From assembly GCA_000432515.1 (NCBI GenBank), contig HF996035.1:54237-118236 (forward strand): DNA of 64,000 nucleotides, given 5' to 3'. Position numbers and translations under genes: made by a program. Position 1 is the first letter of the stretch; each line of letters opens with the position of its first letter. The stretch comes from Bacteroides sp. CAG:545. GTDB lineage: Bacteria; Bacteroidota; Bacteroidia; Bacteroidales; UBA932. Of this stretch, positions 24,893-33,906 are shown piece after piece. The notes below the pieces were generated by a model. The model worked only from the letters and a program-made list of their open reading frames with translations, ran no database searches and was not told the origin of the DNA.

Positions 24893-26236
24893 ATGAACTT
24901 GCATATAGTAAATATCATCATAAAGCGCGAATATCTGACGCGTGTCAAGAAGAAGTCGTTCATCGTCACCACGTTCCTCGTGCCGATACTGTTCGCGGCC
25001 CTTTGCATGCTGCCGTCCCTCATCATGGTGATGGCGAAAGAGGAGTCCAAGAAGGTGGCGGTAGTGGATGGGTCCGGGATCGTGATGCCTTTCCTCAGTA
25101 ATACGGAAACCATAGAGTTTCAGCAGTTTGAAAATGCTGATCCGGAAGTGCTGAAAATGAAACTGGACAGCGTGGGAATGGATGCGTTGCTGGTTATCAG
25201 CCCTCTGGATTCAGCGAAAAAGACTGTGTCAGCGGTTTCATATGCGTCCAAACCGCTCGGTATGGAGACCTCCGAGTCGATCGAGCATAAGATCAATGAT
25301 GCTGTCGAGGACTACAGAGTCAAGTCCTACAATATAGAAGGACTCGAGAACATAATGGAGCAGGTAAAGCCAGACATCAGTCTCGTCTCATACAAAATCG
25401 ATGAACAGGGCAAGGAAACTCTCAATGAATCAGGACTTTATATGATTCTGTCAATGGTCCTCGGCATGATTATCTACATGTTCATCTCGATGTTCTGCGG
25501 TATGGTCATGTCTTCGGTCATTGAAGAGAAAGCCAGCCGTGTCGTGGAGGTGCTGGTGTCTTCAGTGAAGGCCACCGAACTCCTGTTCGGAAAGATTATA
25601 GGCGTCGCCCTTGTGGCATTGACCCAATTCTTTATGTGGATTGCATTGACAATGCTGATTCTGGCGGTAGTCGGCGGAATTGCCGGGCCGGAGTTCTTGA
25701 GCGGCGCTGCTTCGGCGGACCCGACTGCGCAGATGGCGATGGTGCCGGGAATGGATGCCGCGAGCGCGCCTGTGCCTTCGGAGATGTCAGCGATTCTTTC
25801 CACCCTGGGCAGTATCGATTATGTGCAGCTTATTGTGGTGTTCGTCCTGTTCTTCGTCTTCGGCTACCTCCTGTATGCGTCGATGTTTGCCGCTATAGGT
25901 TCGGCTGTGGAGAATGAGGCTGACAGTCAGCAGCTTGTGCTGCCTCTGACGATTCCTCTGATGATAGGATTCCTGATAGCGATGTTCGCCTACAAGTCGC
26001 CTGACAGTGCCGTGGTGTTCTGGGGCTCGATGATACCGTTCACTTCTCCGATGGTGATGCTGACGAGGGTGCTGTTCGGTGTTCCGACGTGGCAGATTGT
26101 GCTTTCGGTGTCGATTTTGGTGCTGACATTTGTCCTGTGCGCCTGGCTGTCTGCAAAGATTTACAAGGTGGGTATTCTTATGTTTGGTAAGAAATCTACT
26201 TTCAAGGACCTTTGGAAATGGTTGAAAATGAAATAG
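24893..26236 (+). CDS. ABC-2 type permease (NatB/YhaP-like)
   Basis: A 447-residue membrane protein with one N-terminal helix (FIVTTFLVPILFAALCMLPS), a ~150-residue extracytoplasmic domain and five or six C-terminal helices. The conserved SSVIEEKASRVVEVLVSSVK coupling segment identifies the NatB/YhaP group. It works with the preceding ATPase at the inner membrane. An insertion of polar residues (DPTAQMAMVPGMDAASAP) lies between helices. The following gene starts 2 bp after the stop. Confidence 0.88.
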   Translation: MNLHIVNIIIKREYLTRVKKKSFIVTTFLVPILFAALCMLPSLIMVMAKEESKKVAVVDGSGIVMPFLSNTETIEFQQFENADPEVLKMKLDSVGMDALLVISPLDSAKKTVSAVSYASKPLGMETSESIEHKINDAVEDYRVKSYNIEGLENIMEQVKPDISLVSYKIDEQGKETLNESGLYMILSMVLGMIIYMFISMFCGMVMSSVIEEKASRVVEVLVSSVKATELLFGKIIGVALVALTQFFMWIALTMLILAVVGGIAGPEFLSGAASADPTAQMAMVPGMDAASAPVPSEMSAILSTLGSIDYVQLIVVFVLFFVFGYLLYASMFAAIGSAVENEADSQQLVLPLTIPLMIGFLIAMFAYKSPDSAVVFWGSMIPFTSPMVMLTRVLFGVPTWQIVLSVSILVLTFVLCAWLSAKIYKVGILMFGKKSTFKDLWKWLKMK

Positions 26237-26238
26237 AT

Positions 26239-27081
26239 ATGAGTGTGAAAAGATTCTTCGTCGCTTTTGCGGCCCTGATTGTGACCTGGTCCGTGTCCTA
26301 TGCGGACGGATTCCGGGTGGAATGGAAACGGACGGCTATGGACCGTTCGAGAACTGGTGTTACGGTAGCTTCTGCTGATAATGTAAAAGAGGCGATGGGG
26401 GAGGTGCGCTGCGGAAAATACTATGCGCCGAACGGCAAAGTGTTCAGGAAAGGCGTTACGAAGAAGGTGGCTTCCGTCATGATCGGGGCGCAGCCGAAAA
26501 TGGCTGACGTCAAGCAGGTTGTGGCCTATTCCACCAGCCATATGGTAAGTCATGCTCCGGAGTCCGCGCTGTCGGACTGGTTCATTGACCTCCTTATCTC
26601 CAAGTGTTCGGAACTTACCGGAAAGAGGGTGGACGTGGGCTTTGCCAATTTCGGCGGAATCCGTGTAGAGATGCCTGCGGGCGATGTCCTGCTGGATGAT
26701 ATCTTGTCAATGTTCCCGTTCAAGAACAAACTTTGCTATCTGGAACTGAAGGGCCGCGATATTCGTGTGATTCTCCAGCAGATGGCATCGGAAGGCTGGC
26801 AGGTAATCGGGGGAGTGAGATGTGTCGCTGACAAGGCCGGCAATCTTGTTTCCGCCGAGGTAGGTGGTGAGCCGCTGGATGACGAGAAGGTGTACGGGGT
26901 AACGACTGTGGATTTCCTGCTCGACGGTGGAGACGGCTTTCATATCGGTCGGAATGCATTGGATGTGCAGATTCTGGATAAATATGTGATAGACGTGGTG
27001 CTGCCTCATGTGAAGTCTCTGACTGCGGAGGGCAAACCTATTGAATATCAGGTGGACGGCAGAGTAAAAATAGTAAAATGA
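26239..27081 (+). CDS. 5'-nucleotidase C-terminal domain protein (separate subunit)
   Basis: The 280 residues carry a Sec signal peptide (VTWSVSYADG) and then only the substrate-binding C-terminal domain of UshA-type 5'-nucleotidases: DVGFANFGGIRVEMPAG, LSMFPFKNKLCYLELKGRDI and FLLDGGDGFH. The metal-binding domain is in the next gene, 7 bp downstream. I chose ATG 26239, at the signal peptide. The two products probably act together in the periplasm on nucleotides, but assembly is inferred. Confidence 0.82.
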   Translation: MSVKRFFVAFAALIVTWSVSYADGFRVEWKRTAMDRSRTGVTVASADNVKEAMGEVRCGKYYAPNGKVFRKGVTKKVASVMIGAQPKMADVKQVVAYSTSHMVSHAPESALSDWFIDLLISKCSELTGKRVDVGFANFGGIRVEMPAGDVLLDDILSMFPFKNKLCYLELKGRDIRVILQQMASEGWQVIGGVRCVADKAGNLVSAEVGGEPLDDEKVYGVTTVDFLLDGGDGFHIGRNALDVQILDKYVIDVVLPHVKSLTAEGKPIEYQVDGRVKIVK

Positions 27082-27088
27082 CGATAGT

Positions 27089-27919
27089 ATGAAACATATA
27101 ATTTCAGTTTTGGTTTCCATATTGGCGGCTTGCGCCCTGGGATTTTCGCAGGACCTTGTAATCCTTCATGTCAATGATACCCACAGTCACGAGGAACCGC
27201 TTCGTGACGGCGGAGCGCAGGGTGGCATGGGCGGAGTCATCGAACGTGCTGCCTATGTGGACAGTGTACGTGCTGCAGTGGGCAAGAAGAATGTCCTTCT
27301 GCTCCATGCCGGCGATTTCAGTCAGGGAACGTCGTATTTCACGGAACTCGGAGGTGATATCGAGATTGATCTTATCAATGCGATGAAATATGATGTGGTG
27401 ACGCTCGGAAACCATGAGTTCGACAACGGTATCGATGAACTCGCACGCCGTCTGGGCAATCTCAAGTGCCCGGTGGTCTGCGCCAACTATGATTTCTCGG
27501 AACTTGTTCTCGGCAAATACGTAAAGCCTTATACCATAGTGCGTAAGGGCGGCATGAAAATCGGCGTTATCGGTCTGCTTACGGATGTCACGCGTGTGGT
27601 TCAGAAGTCGATTGCCGACAAGATGAAGCGTTTCGATGATATCGAAGTGGCCAACAAGTGGGCTGACTATCTGAAGAACGAAGAGCATTGCGATATGGTG
27701 ATAGCATTGACCCATATCGGCTTCGACAGCGTGGGAATGAACGATCCTGCTCTTGTGGCTGGCACGAGGAATATCGACCTTGTGGTCGGCGGCCACTCCC
27801 ATACTTTCCTGACCGATGCCGAGTACAGGGACAATCTGGACGGCCGGCCTGTTCCGATAGTCCAGGACGGCTGCTGGGGCTTGTTCGTGGGACAGGTGGA
27901 TGTTTACCGGAATAAATAA
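27089..27919 (+). CDS. 5'-nucleotidase N-terminal metallophosphatase domain protein
   Basis: A 276-residue secreted calcineurin-like phosphoesterase. Signal peptide to ALGFSQ, then metal ligands ILHVNDTHSHEE (D, H), LLHAGDFSQGTSYF (D), VTLGNHEFDNG (N, H), IALTHIGFDS (H) and VVGGHSHTF (H-x-H): the full di-metal set is present. It ends where UshA would continue into its C-terminal domain, which is encoded just upstream. The order is thus C-domain gene then N-domain gene. Confidence 0.88.
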   Translation: MKHIISVLVSILAACALGFSQDLVILHVNDTHSHEEPLRDGGAQGGMGGVIERAAYVDSVRAAVGKKNVLLLHAGDFSQGTSYFTELGGDIEIDLINAMKYDVVTLGNHEFDNGIDELARRLGNLKCPVVCANYDFSELVLGKYVKPYTIVRKGGMKIGVIGLLTDVTRVVQKSIADKMKRFDDIEVANKWADYLKNEEHCDMVIALTHIGFDSVGMNDPALVAGTRNIDLVVGGHSHTFLTDAEYRDNLDGRPVPIVQDGCWGLFVGQVDVYRNK

Positions 27920-27925
27920 CTTGCT

Positions 27926-28735
27926 ATGAACAACAATATTTCTGAGCAGGAGCTGCTGAAGTCATTGTCCGAAAGGCACAAGTCTATTCTGAATATCCTG
28001 CAGTTGCAGGGCAGTGTCTCCGTTTCTGATTTGGCGGAGCGCCTGGAGGTTTCCGAGGTTACCATAAGGAAGGACCTTTCCGCGCTCGAGAAGCAGAACA
28101 AACTTTACCGCACCCACGGCCGGGCAATTCCTATCAGTCCATATATCGGCGACCGTCATATCAATGAAAAGGAAAAGCAGTTCGTGCTCGAGAAAAGGGC
28201 GATCGGCAAGGCTGCCGCGGCTCTTGTCAATGAGCATGACTCTATCCTGATGGCGTCCGGCACATCCATCCTGTATGCGGCTAAGGAGATCGCTGAGAAG
28301 AAAGATATAACTGTCATATCTGCTTCAGTGTCAGCATCTTCACTCTTGTCCCAGAACAAGGGTATAGATGTGGTTCAACTTGGCGGACTCGTCCGTGAGA
28401 GTTCTGTGTCCGTGGTCGGTTCGTTTGCCGAGGACATGCTCAAGTATTTCAACTGCAATCTTCTGCTGATGGGTGCCGACGGAGTGGACCTGGAGTTCGG
28501 TGTCACTACGACCAATATGATGGAGGCCAATCTGAACAGGATGATGATGCATACCTCCCAGCAGACCGTGCTGTTGGTGGACAGCAGCAAGTTCGGCAAG
28601 AAAGGCTTCAGCAAAATCTGTGACGTCAGTGAGATCGACAGGATCATCACCGACGAGAATATCCCGCAGATGTATCTGGAGAGTCTTCAGGATTTGGGAA
28701 TAGAGGTGACTGTGGTGCCTATAGCCATTTCATAG
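27926..28735 (+). CDS. DeoR-family transcriptional regulator
   Basis: The 269 residues have an N-terminal DeoR helix-turn-helix (RHKSILNILQLQGSVSVSDL then AERLEVSEVTIRKDLSAL) and a C-terminal DeoRC sugar-phosphate sensor (AAALVNEHDSILMASGTSI, LLMGADGVDLEFG, DSSKFGKKGFSKI). Starting 6 bp after the nucleotidase gene, it probably controls this operon in response to a sugar or nucleoside phosphate, by analogy with DeoR; not shown directly. Confidence 0.9.
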   Translation: MNNNISEQELLKSLSERHKSILNILQLQGSVSVSDLAERLEVSEVTIRKDLSALEKQNKLYRTHGRAIPISPYIGDRHINEKEKQFVLEKRAIGKAAAALVNEHDSILMASGTSILYAAKEIAEKKDITVISASVSASSLLSQNKGIDVVQLGGLVRESSVSVVGSFAEDMLKYFNCNLLLMGADGVDLEFGVTTTNMMEANLNRMMMHTSQQTVLLVDSSKFGKKGFSKICDVSEIDRIITDENIPQMYLESLQDLGIEVTVVPIAIS

Positions 28736-28747
28736 ACAATACGAAAA

Positions 28748-28768
28748 ACATCCTCGTTTAGAGGATGT
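28748..28768 (-). terminator. Intrinsic terminator of yicC
   Basis: ACATCCTC and GAGGATGT flank a 5-nt loop; the minus strand continues into TTTTTCG. It overlaps the last yicC codons and may also slow transcription from the convergent DeoR gene. Confidence 0.75.
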
Positions 28769-29633
28769 TCATTGACTGTTCGCGGATTTTTTCCAGTTCG
28801 TCCTTCATCCGTACTACGATTTTCTGGATGCCGGCGTGGTTTGCCTTGGACCCCGTCGTGTTTATTTCACGGCCCATTTCCTGGATGATGAACCCGAGTT
28901 TCTTGCCAGGGAACGCTTCGCCGTCGATGGTGTCCATGAAGTATTTGCAATGCTGGCGGAGGCGTACCTTTTCCTCATTGATGTCGAACTTCTCGAGGTA
29001 GTAGATCATTTCTTCCTCAAATCTGCTCTGGTCAGGTTTCAGCATGAGTTCGGCGATGGCTTTCTCGATTTTCGCCCTTACTGTGGCGATTCTTTCTCCG
29101 TCGAACGATTCCACTTCATCTTCGAGCTTGAGAATGTTGTTCACTCTGCTTGTAACGTCCTTGTACAGAGCTACTCCCTCGCGTGACCTGTAGTCGTTTG
29201 TGTTGTCTATGGCCTGGTCGATGGCTTTCTCCACAACCGTCCAGTTCTCGTCATTGATGATATCCTGTCTGGTATTGTCGATGACGTCAGGAAATCTCAG
29301 GACAGTGTTCAGGAACAATGCGGAGTCTGCATTGACCCCGAGCTTTTCTGACAATGCGCTGATCTGTCTGTAATATTCTTCGGCGAGGCTCTGGTTGATG
29401 TGCTTTGCGGAGGATACTGCATTGGCCTCGAATGTGACGAAAAAGTCGATGGTACCCCTGTGCAGCTTGTCTGCAATCTTCTGTCTGACAAGCAGTTCCT
29501 TGTCCTTAGGCAACAGCTGTGACTTTATGTTGATGTCGGCAGTCTTGCCGTTCAATGTCCTCAGTTCTATGGTGATTTTACCTGATTCGAGCTGCGCTTC
29601 TGCCTTGCCGTAACCTGTCATTGACTGTATCAT
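28758..29633 (-). CDS. yicC: YicC/YloC family endoribonuclease
   Basis: The 291 residues begin MIQSMTGYGKAEAQ and contain IELRTLNGKTADINIKSQLL and the C-terminal GKKLGFIIQEMGREINTTGS then KANHAGIQKIVVRMKDELEK, all hallmarks of YicC. The family is an RNase involved in sRNA turnover in Enterobacteria and is probably cytoplasmic. In Bacteroidota it usually precedes gmk; here it stands alone, convergent with the DeoR gene. Confidence 0.92.
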   Translation of the reverse strand: MIQSMTGYGKAEAQLESGKITIELRTLNGKTADINIKSQLLPKDKELLVRQKIADKLHRGTIDFFVTFEANAVSSAKHINQSLAEEYYRQISALSEKLGVNADSALFLNTVLRFPDVIDNTRQDIINDENWTVVEKAIDQAIDNTNDYRSREGVALYKDVTSRVNNILKLEDEVESFDGERIATVRAKIEKAIAELMLKPDQSRFEEEMIYYLEKFDINEEKVRLRQHCKYFMDTIDGEAFPGKKLGFIIQEMGREINTTGSKANHAGIQKIVVRMKDELEKIREQSMNIL

Positions 29634-29675
29634 ACCTAATTTATTTTAGTGGTCGTTCAACATTTTTCCGAACGG

Positions 29676-29707
29676 CAAAATTACTACATTACTCACAAAC
29701 TTTCAAA
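29676..29707 (-). promoter_or_regulatory. Putative promoter of yicC
   Basis: Minus-strand TTTG (29704-29707), 20-bp spacer, and TAATTTTG (29676-29683), ~43 bp upstream of the yicC ATG: both consensus elements with good spacing. Confidence 0.6.
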
Positions 29708-29717
29708 TACTATTTTT

Positions 29718-30863
29718 CTACGACTTCCAGACTCGTCTTTTCAGCCATAATGCGAGTATAGGGTCTGAAATTTCGAGTTTTTTGGGAGCAGTCATCATTA
29801 TCAAGTCCTTTTCGGTCAATGCTTTCTTTAATCTTGATATGTTTGCTGCTGTCCCAAGTTGGTAAGTGTCAAGAATTTCACTCCTTGTGAAACCGGTATG
29901 GATGCCATTTGCCAGCGCCCGAAGAAAGTTCATCTGGTATGCGGACAGGCTTTCCGTCTGCTGTATGAACAGTGGTTCGCAGGCATCGAGCATGCGGTCA
30001 ATGCCGAATTCAACATCTTCTTTTGTCGCATGTTTGTCGGTGCGCAGCCATACTAACCAAGCGAGCTGCTGAACATAAGATGAGTATCTGTCTGTTACAG
30101 TGCATATTTCAGAAGCAAGTTCACGGGAAATTTCCTTGCCTGTCACTCTGAATCTGTCACAGATATATTCAACCCAATCGGTCTCCGAGATTTTGTCCAG
30201 ATAAAATAAATCTCCAAATCTGTAGAAAGGATGACTCTGGCTCTGAAACATCTTCTCCATCATGTGCTTTTTGCTTCCGTAAAGGCAATACGATACGTTG
30301 CTCTGGAGTTGCCAGACGCTTCTGAGTTTTTTCTGAAATGTGATAGAATCCGGAAAATCGGCAATTTGCTGGAATTCATCTATGCAGATAACGATTTTAA
30401 TTCCTTTCTGCTTTGCTATAGTTTCCGGCAGTTGAAGAATGTCTTCCGTTACAGTGTTTGCACGGTTATATTCCAAAGCGATGGAAAAATCCGTAAGAGG
30501 ATCTTGTCCTATGCTTATCTTTGGGATGAATCTGCTAAGAAATGTTTTAGCGTTTTCCATCCACTCTTCCCATTTGCTGGACGTGGCCCGCACTACAGCA
30601 GTTGCGAACGCATTTATGAAGTCATTCTCGGACCTGCAACCGAAGGCGTCAATCTTGGCTATTTTCAATGTGTCGCTTTCCACCAGGGAACAGACTTTTT
30701 CCACCAAAGAGGTTTTTCCCATTCTCCTTGGAGATATCAATATGGTATTCACGCCATATAGGAAGTTCATCTTCAGGCGATTTGTCTCTTCTTTCCTGTC
30801 TGTGAAAGTGTCCCCTTCGACTCGCACTCCGAATACGAAAGGTGCCTCATTTTCGTTAGCCAT
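29718..30863 (-). CDS. AAA+ ATP-binding protein, archaeal-ATPase type
   Basis: A 381-residue P-loop ATPase: Walker A ILISPRRMGKTSLVEK (near 40-55), Walker B VICIDEFQQIADF (near 165), a sensor-like SYCLYGSKKHMMEKMF and a C-terminal winged-helix segment (GFTRSEILDTYQLGTAANIS). This group of standalone ATPases is common in Bacteroidota and archaea, has no agreed function, and is often horizontally spread. I chose ATG 30863, because the upstream TTG start would overlap the promoter element at 30881-30888. The gene is AT-richer than the core genes before it. Confidence 0.8.
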   Translation of the reverse strand: MANENEAPFVFGVRVEGDTFTDRKEETNRLKMNFLYGVNTILISPRRMGKTSLVEKVCSLVESDTLKIAKIDAFGCRSENDFINAFATAVVRATSSKWEEWMENAKTFLSRFIPKISIGQDPLTDFSIALEYNRANTVTEDILQLPETIAKQKGIKIVICIDEFQQIADFPDSITFQKKLRSVWQLQSNVSYCLYGSKKHMMEKMFQSQSHPFYRFGDLFYLDKISETDWVEYICDRFRVTGKEISRELASEICTVTDRYSSYVQQLAWLVWLRTDKHATKEDVEFGIDRMLDACEPLFIQQTESLSAYQMNFLRALANGIHTGFTRSEILDTYQLGTAANISRLKKALTEKDLIMMTAPKKLEISDPILALWLKRRVWKS

Positions 30864-30880
30864 ATCTTCTATGTTTTTTG

Positions 30881-30888
30881 CAAAGATA
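30881..30888 (-). promoter_or_regulatory. Putative -7 element of the AAA+ ATPase gene
   Basis: Minus-strand TATCTTTG, 17 bp before ATG 30863, which decides the start choice. An upstream TTG lies about 20 bp further. Confidence 0.5.
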
Positions 30889-30987
30889 TCAAATTTCTCC
30901 AAAATTTAACAACCTTGTTTAAAACAGGTCTGTTAAATTTCCGCCAGGGAGACGAGTTTGGTGGCGCTGGTGAAATATCGTCTGCTG

Positions 30988-32187
30988 TTATAAGAGCCCT
31001 AACAGGCGGCTGCGCGATAGCATGCAAGCTCCTATCGGGCCACCTTTCTTTCCGAGTTTTGAAAATTTGATGCTTGTGTCCTTGCTTACAATGATAAGCG
31101 AGTGGCGGTTGATGGCACTCTTGATAGGTAGCATCAGGTAGTCTTTTGCGATAGCCAGCCTTCCGCCGATTACTACAAGTTCCGGGTTGAAGATATTGAT
31201 CAGTCCCGCAATTGCCTGCCCGAGAACAGAACCGATTTCTTCAACGCATTCAATTGCGAGCACATCTTCTTCCATCAGTGCGTTGAGGATATCATCTATG
31301 TCGATATTGTCCGGATTCTTGACTTTTGTGGACACTGATGATGCTTTTCCTTCTTTTATCTTTTCGACAAAAATTCTGTGAAGGGCGGAGCCGGAAGCGC
31401 CCGTTTCAAGACAACCGATTTTTCCGCATTGACAAATCTGTCCGTTGTTGAGCATTGGAAAATGACCGATCTCTCCCGAGAATCCTGATTTACCGTATGA
31501 TAACTTTCCATCGGTAATTATCCCCATTCCAAGTCCCCAACTCAGATTGATGAATAACATGTCCTTCTCATTGTTGGCTTCTCCACAGATGTACTCGCCA
31601 TAAGCCATTGCGCGAGAATCATTTTCGACAAATACTGGTGCGCCAAGTTCTTTTTCAAGCACTTGTGATAGCGGTTTGTCCTCTCCGATGAAATATGAGA
31701 AACTATAACCTGTTTCGTGGTTTACCCGTCCTGTCAAGTTGATTCCATATGCGAGAATCTTCTCCTGAGGTATGCCCTGGGCGGTTGTGTGCTTTCTGAG
31801 CAATTCTGCCAACTTGAGCAGAGATGCTTCATTGCCTTCTAGCACGAAGGGAATATCCTCTTTGTAATCGACAAGTTTACCTTTGAAATTGGTGATGGCA
31901 ATGCTTATATGGTGTCGCCGTATGTCGGTCCCCACGAAGTATCCTGCGGATTGGTTCAGTCCATAAATGCTGGGGCGACGTCCTCCAGTTGTTCCTGTTT
32001 TGCCGAGGTCTTCAAGAAACCCATCGTCAATGAGTTCTCCAATCAGTCTTGTGACCGTGGGGATGCTGGCATTCAGTTCTTTGCTTAATTCTGCGATGCT
32101 GAAATCTCCATCGTTTATGCAAAGACCGAGGATTTTCTGCTTCATAATTGCTCCCTTGCCCTCTATATTGTCTAGAAATGAGTTCAT
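30988..32187 (-). CDS. ROK-family transcriptional regulator (NagC/Mlc type)
   Basis: The 399 residues have an N-terminal winged helix (FSIAELSKELNASIPTVTRL) and a ROK sugar-binding domain with FSGEIGHFPM and the zinc motif CQCGKIGCLETGASG. It also has GTDIRRHHISIAITNFKG (phosphate-binding region). Such proteins repress sugar operons until a sugar or its phosphate binds. It is divergent from PUL1 across a 300-bp AT-rich interval, so it is the likely PUL1 regulator. The epimerase in PUL1 suggests an N-acetylhexosamine-type inducer, which is inference. Confidence 0.9.
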   Translation of the reverse strand: MNSFLDNIEGKGAIMKQKILGLCINDGDFSIAELSKELNASIPTVTRLIGELIDDGFLEDLGKTGTTGGRRPSIYGLNQSAGYFVGTDIRRHHISIAITNFKGKLVDYKEDIPFVLEGNEASLLKLAELLRKHTTAQGIPQEKILAYGINLTGRVNHETGYSFSYFIGEDKPLSQVLEKELGAPVFVENDSRAMAYGEYICGEANNEKDMLFINLSWGLGMGIITDGKLSYGKSGFSGEIGHFPMLNNGQICQCGKIGCLETGASGSALHRIFVEKIKEGKASSVSTKVKNPDNIDIDDILNALMEEDVLAIECVEEIGSVLGQAIAGLINIFNPELVVIGGRLAIAKDYLMLPIKSAINRHSLIIVSKDTSIKFSKLGKKGGPIGACMLSRSRLLGLL

Positions 32188-32487
32188 TATAAAGTGTTGT
32201 TTGTGTGATGAATATTCTTTGTAATGGACTACAAAGATAATAAATTGAACAATCTAAATGGAAATGAATTATTAAAAATAATTATTATTTGTGCGGAATA
32301 ATCTAATTAGAACCCAAAAAAAGGTACGTTGTCATTAGATTTATAAGGAAAGTGTCTATTTTATTCTGGCGATGTTGGTTGGAATTTGGATAAAAATGCC
32401 TTATATTTAAATAAAATTAACAATAATTTAACAATAATTAAAAAATTTAATTATATTTGTGTTGTGATTAAAATATTAAAAAAATCT
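32188..32487. promoter_or_regulatory. Divergent control region of ROK gene and PUL1
   Basis: A 300-bp AT-rich interval. It contains minus-strand TATCTTTG (32232-32239) for the ROK gene and TATATTTG (32452-32459) for PUL1. Three TCTAA/TTAGA half-sites lie at about 32256, 32302-32311 (perfect palindrome TCTAATTAGA) and 32334. These could be operator sites. Confidence 0.45.
32452..32459 (+). promoter_or_regulatory. Putative -7 element of PUL1
   Basis: TATATTTG matches TAnnTTTG, 29 bp before ATG 32488. It lies inside a longer open frame, supporting the downstream ATG as start. A TTTA 21 bp upstream is a possible weak -33. Confidence 0.55.
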
Positions 32488-33885
32488 ATGGACGCTATTA
32501 AAAGGATGCTTTTAGGGGCTAATTTGCTGATGTTGACAATATTGGCCTCTTGTTCGAGAGAATCGGACTATGTGGAGTTGTCGCTAATCCCTCCTGGGAC
32601 TATTACGGATAAAGTAGATCTCGATGTACGTGCCGGAATTGTGAATAAGGGGACCTCTGCGGAATCATACAATATATATATGTATCTCGGAGATCCTTCA
32701 GAAGAACGCTTGCTTCTTAACGAGTCTGTTACCTTAAATCCTGGCGAGAATTATCAGTCGAAGTATATCTTGGAGACTGAAGGAATGGTCGGAAAAAACG
32801 AGGTGTCCCTGAAAATCGTGACTGCAGATGGTAAGGAAATATCGAAAGCGTCAGAATTCGAAGTTGTAAAATCAGATATCCGCTCAACTCGCCTGATTGA
32901 CGGAGCTTGGGCAGGTCTGTATCATTGGAGTGAAGAGGAAGGAAAACTTTGGAATAAAGATATAAAGGAACTGAAAGAAGATCAATGGCGGGACGTAGTA
33001 AGATCGATGCATGAGATAGGAATGGACGTCATAGTTGTTCAGGAGGCGTTTAGGAACAATGATTATGTCGGTCAGCATCAGACAACTGTTGAAAACTATA
33101 AGGGCCGCGCATTTTATCCGTCAGAACTTTACCCGGGACGAATGCCGATAGCATCAAAGGATCCTATTGAAGCGATACTTTCTGAAGCTGATGCTCTTGG
33201 CATGTCTGTAATGATGGGCGTTGGAATGTTTGCGTGGTTTGATTTTACGGAGCAGTCATTGAAATGGCATAAAAATGTTGCTGAGGAATTGTGGAACAGA
33301 TATGGACATCATAACTCATTTTATGGATTCTATGTGTCTGAAGAATGTGCCGGAAATCTTTATAATTCAGAACAGACAGATGAAATGAAGGCTAAGCGCA
33401 AGAAAGAAATCGCTGATTTCTTCCGCGAGTTCAAGAAATTTACGCATACGATGGCTCCTGATAAACCAGTCATGTTGGCAACCAACAGTATGGGAGTTAT
33501 GGATGGTGCTGATGCTTATCCGTCTCTTCTTGAAAATCTTGACATCCTCTGTCCATTTGGGTTTGCGCGTATGCCGGAGGGAGACCTTACCAGTAAAGAA
33601 GCGGCAGACTTGCTTCAGTCTTTCTGCGATGCTGCCGGTTCTCACCTTTGGTTTGATCTTGAAGCTTTTCTGTTTAACCCGGATATGTCTTTGTATCCAC
33701 GTCCTATAGACGAAATCATAGGAGACCTCAATCTTTTGGATAATTTCGAGAAGGTTCTGTGTTATCAGTTCCCTGGTGTATTCAGTGATCCGTCTTGGTC
33801 GTTCTGTCTGGGAGAGGAACGTACTAAACAGTTGTTCAAGGACTATAAAACCTATATGGATAAGGTTAAGTCAAATAGAAATTAA
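32488..33885 (+). CDS. DUF4434-like TIM-barrel lipoprotein
   Basis: A 465-residue lipoprotein (signal LLMLTILASC, then SRES). Residues ~25-130 look like an Ig-type domain (VRAGIVNKGTSAES). From ~135 a TIM-barrel follows: DGAWAGLYHWSEEEGKLWNK, GMDVIVVQEAFRNNDYVG, GFYVSEECAGN, LWFDLEAFLFN. The SEE and DLE acids at strand ends fit a glycosidase-like active site, but no activity is known for this family. As the first gene of PUL1 it probably acts at the cell surface on the target glycan. A second DUF4434-type protein lies near the end of the same locus. Confidence 0.65.
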   Translation: MDAIKRMLLGANLLMLTILASCSRESDYVELSLIPPGTITDKVDLDVRAGIVNKGTSAESYNIYMYLGDPSEERLLLNESVTLNPGENYQSKYILETEGMVGKNEVSLKIVTADGKEISKASEFEVVKSDIRSTRLIDGAWAGLYHWSEEEGKLWNKDIKELKEDQWRDVVRSMHEIGMDVIVVQEAFRNNDYVGQHQTTVENYKGRAFYPSELYPGRMPIASKDPIEAILSEADALGMSVMMGVGMFAWFDFTEQSLKWHKNVAEELWNRYGHHNSFYGFYVSEECAGNLYNSEQTDEMKAKRKKEIADFFREFKKFTHTMAPDKPVMLATNSMGVMDGADAYPSLLENLDILCPFGFARMPEGDLTSKEAADLLQSFCDAAGSHLWFDLEAFLFNPDMSLYPRPIDEIIGDLNLLDNFEKVLCYQFPGVFSDPSWSFCLGEERTKQLFKDYKTYMDKVKSNRN

Positions 33886-33906
33886 TAACCAATAATATTT
33901 ATAGCG

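Noticed and set aside
30863..30902. A longer AAA+ ATPase starting at TTG 30902
   Set aside because: The extra codons coincide with a TATCTTTG promoter element, so the transcript would begin after that start.
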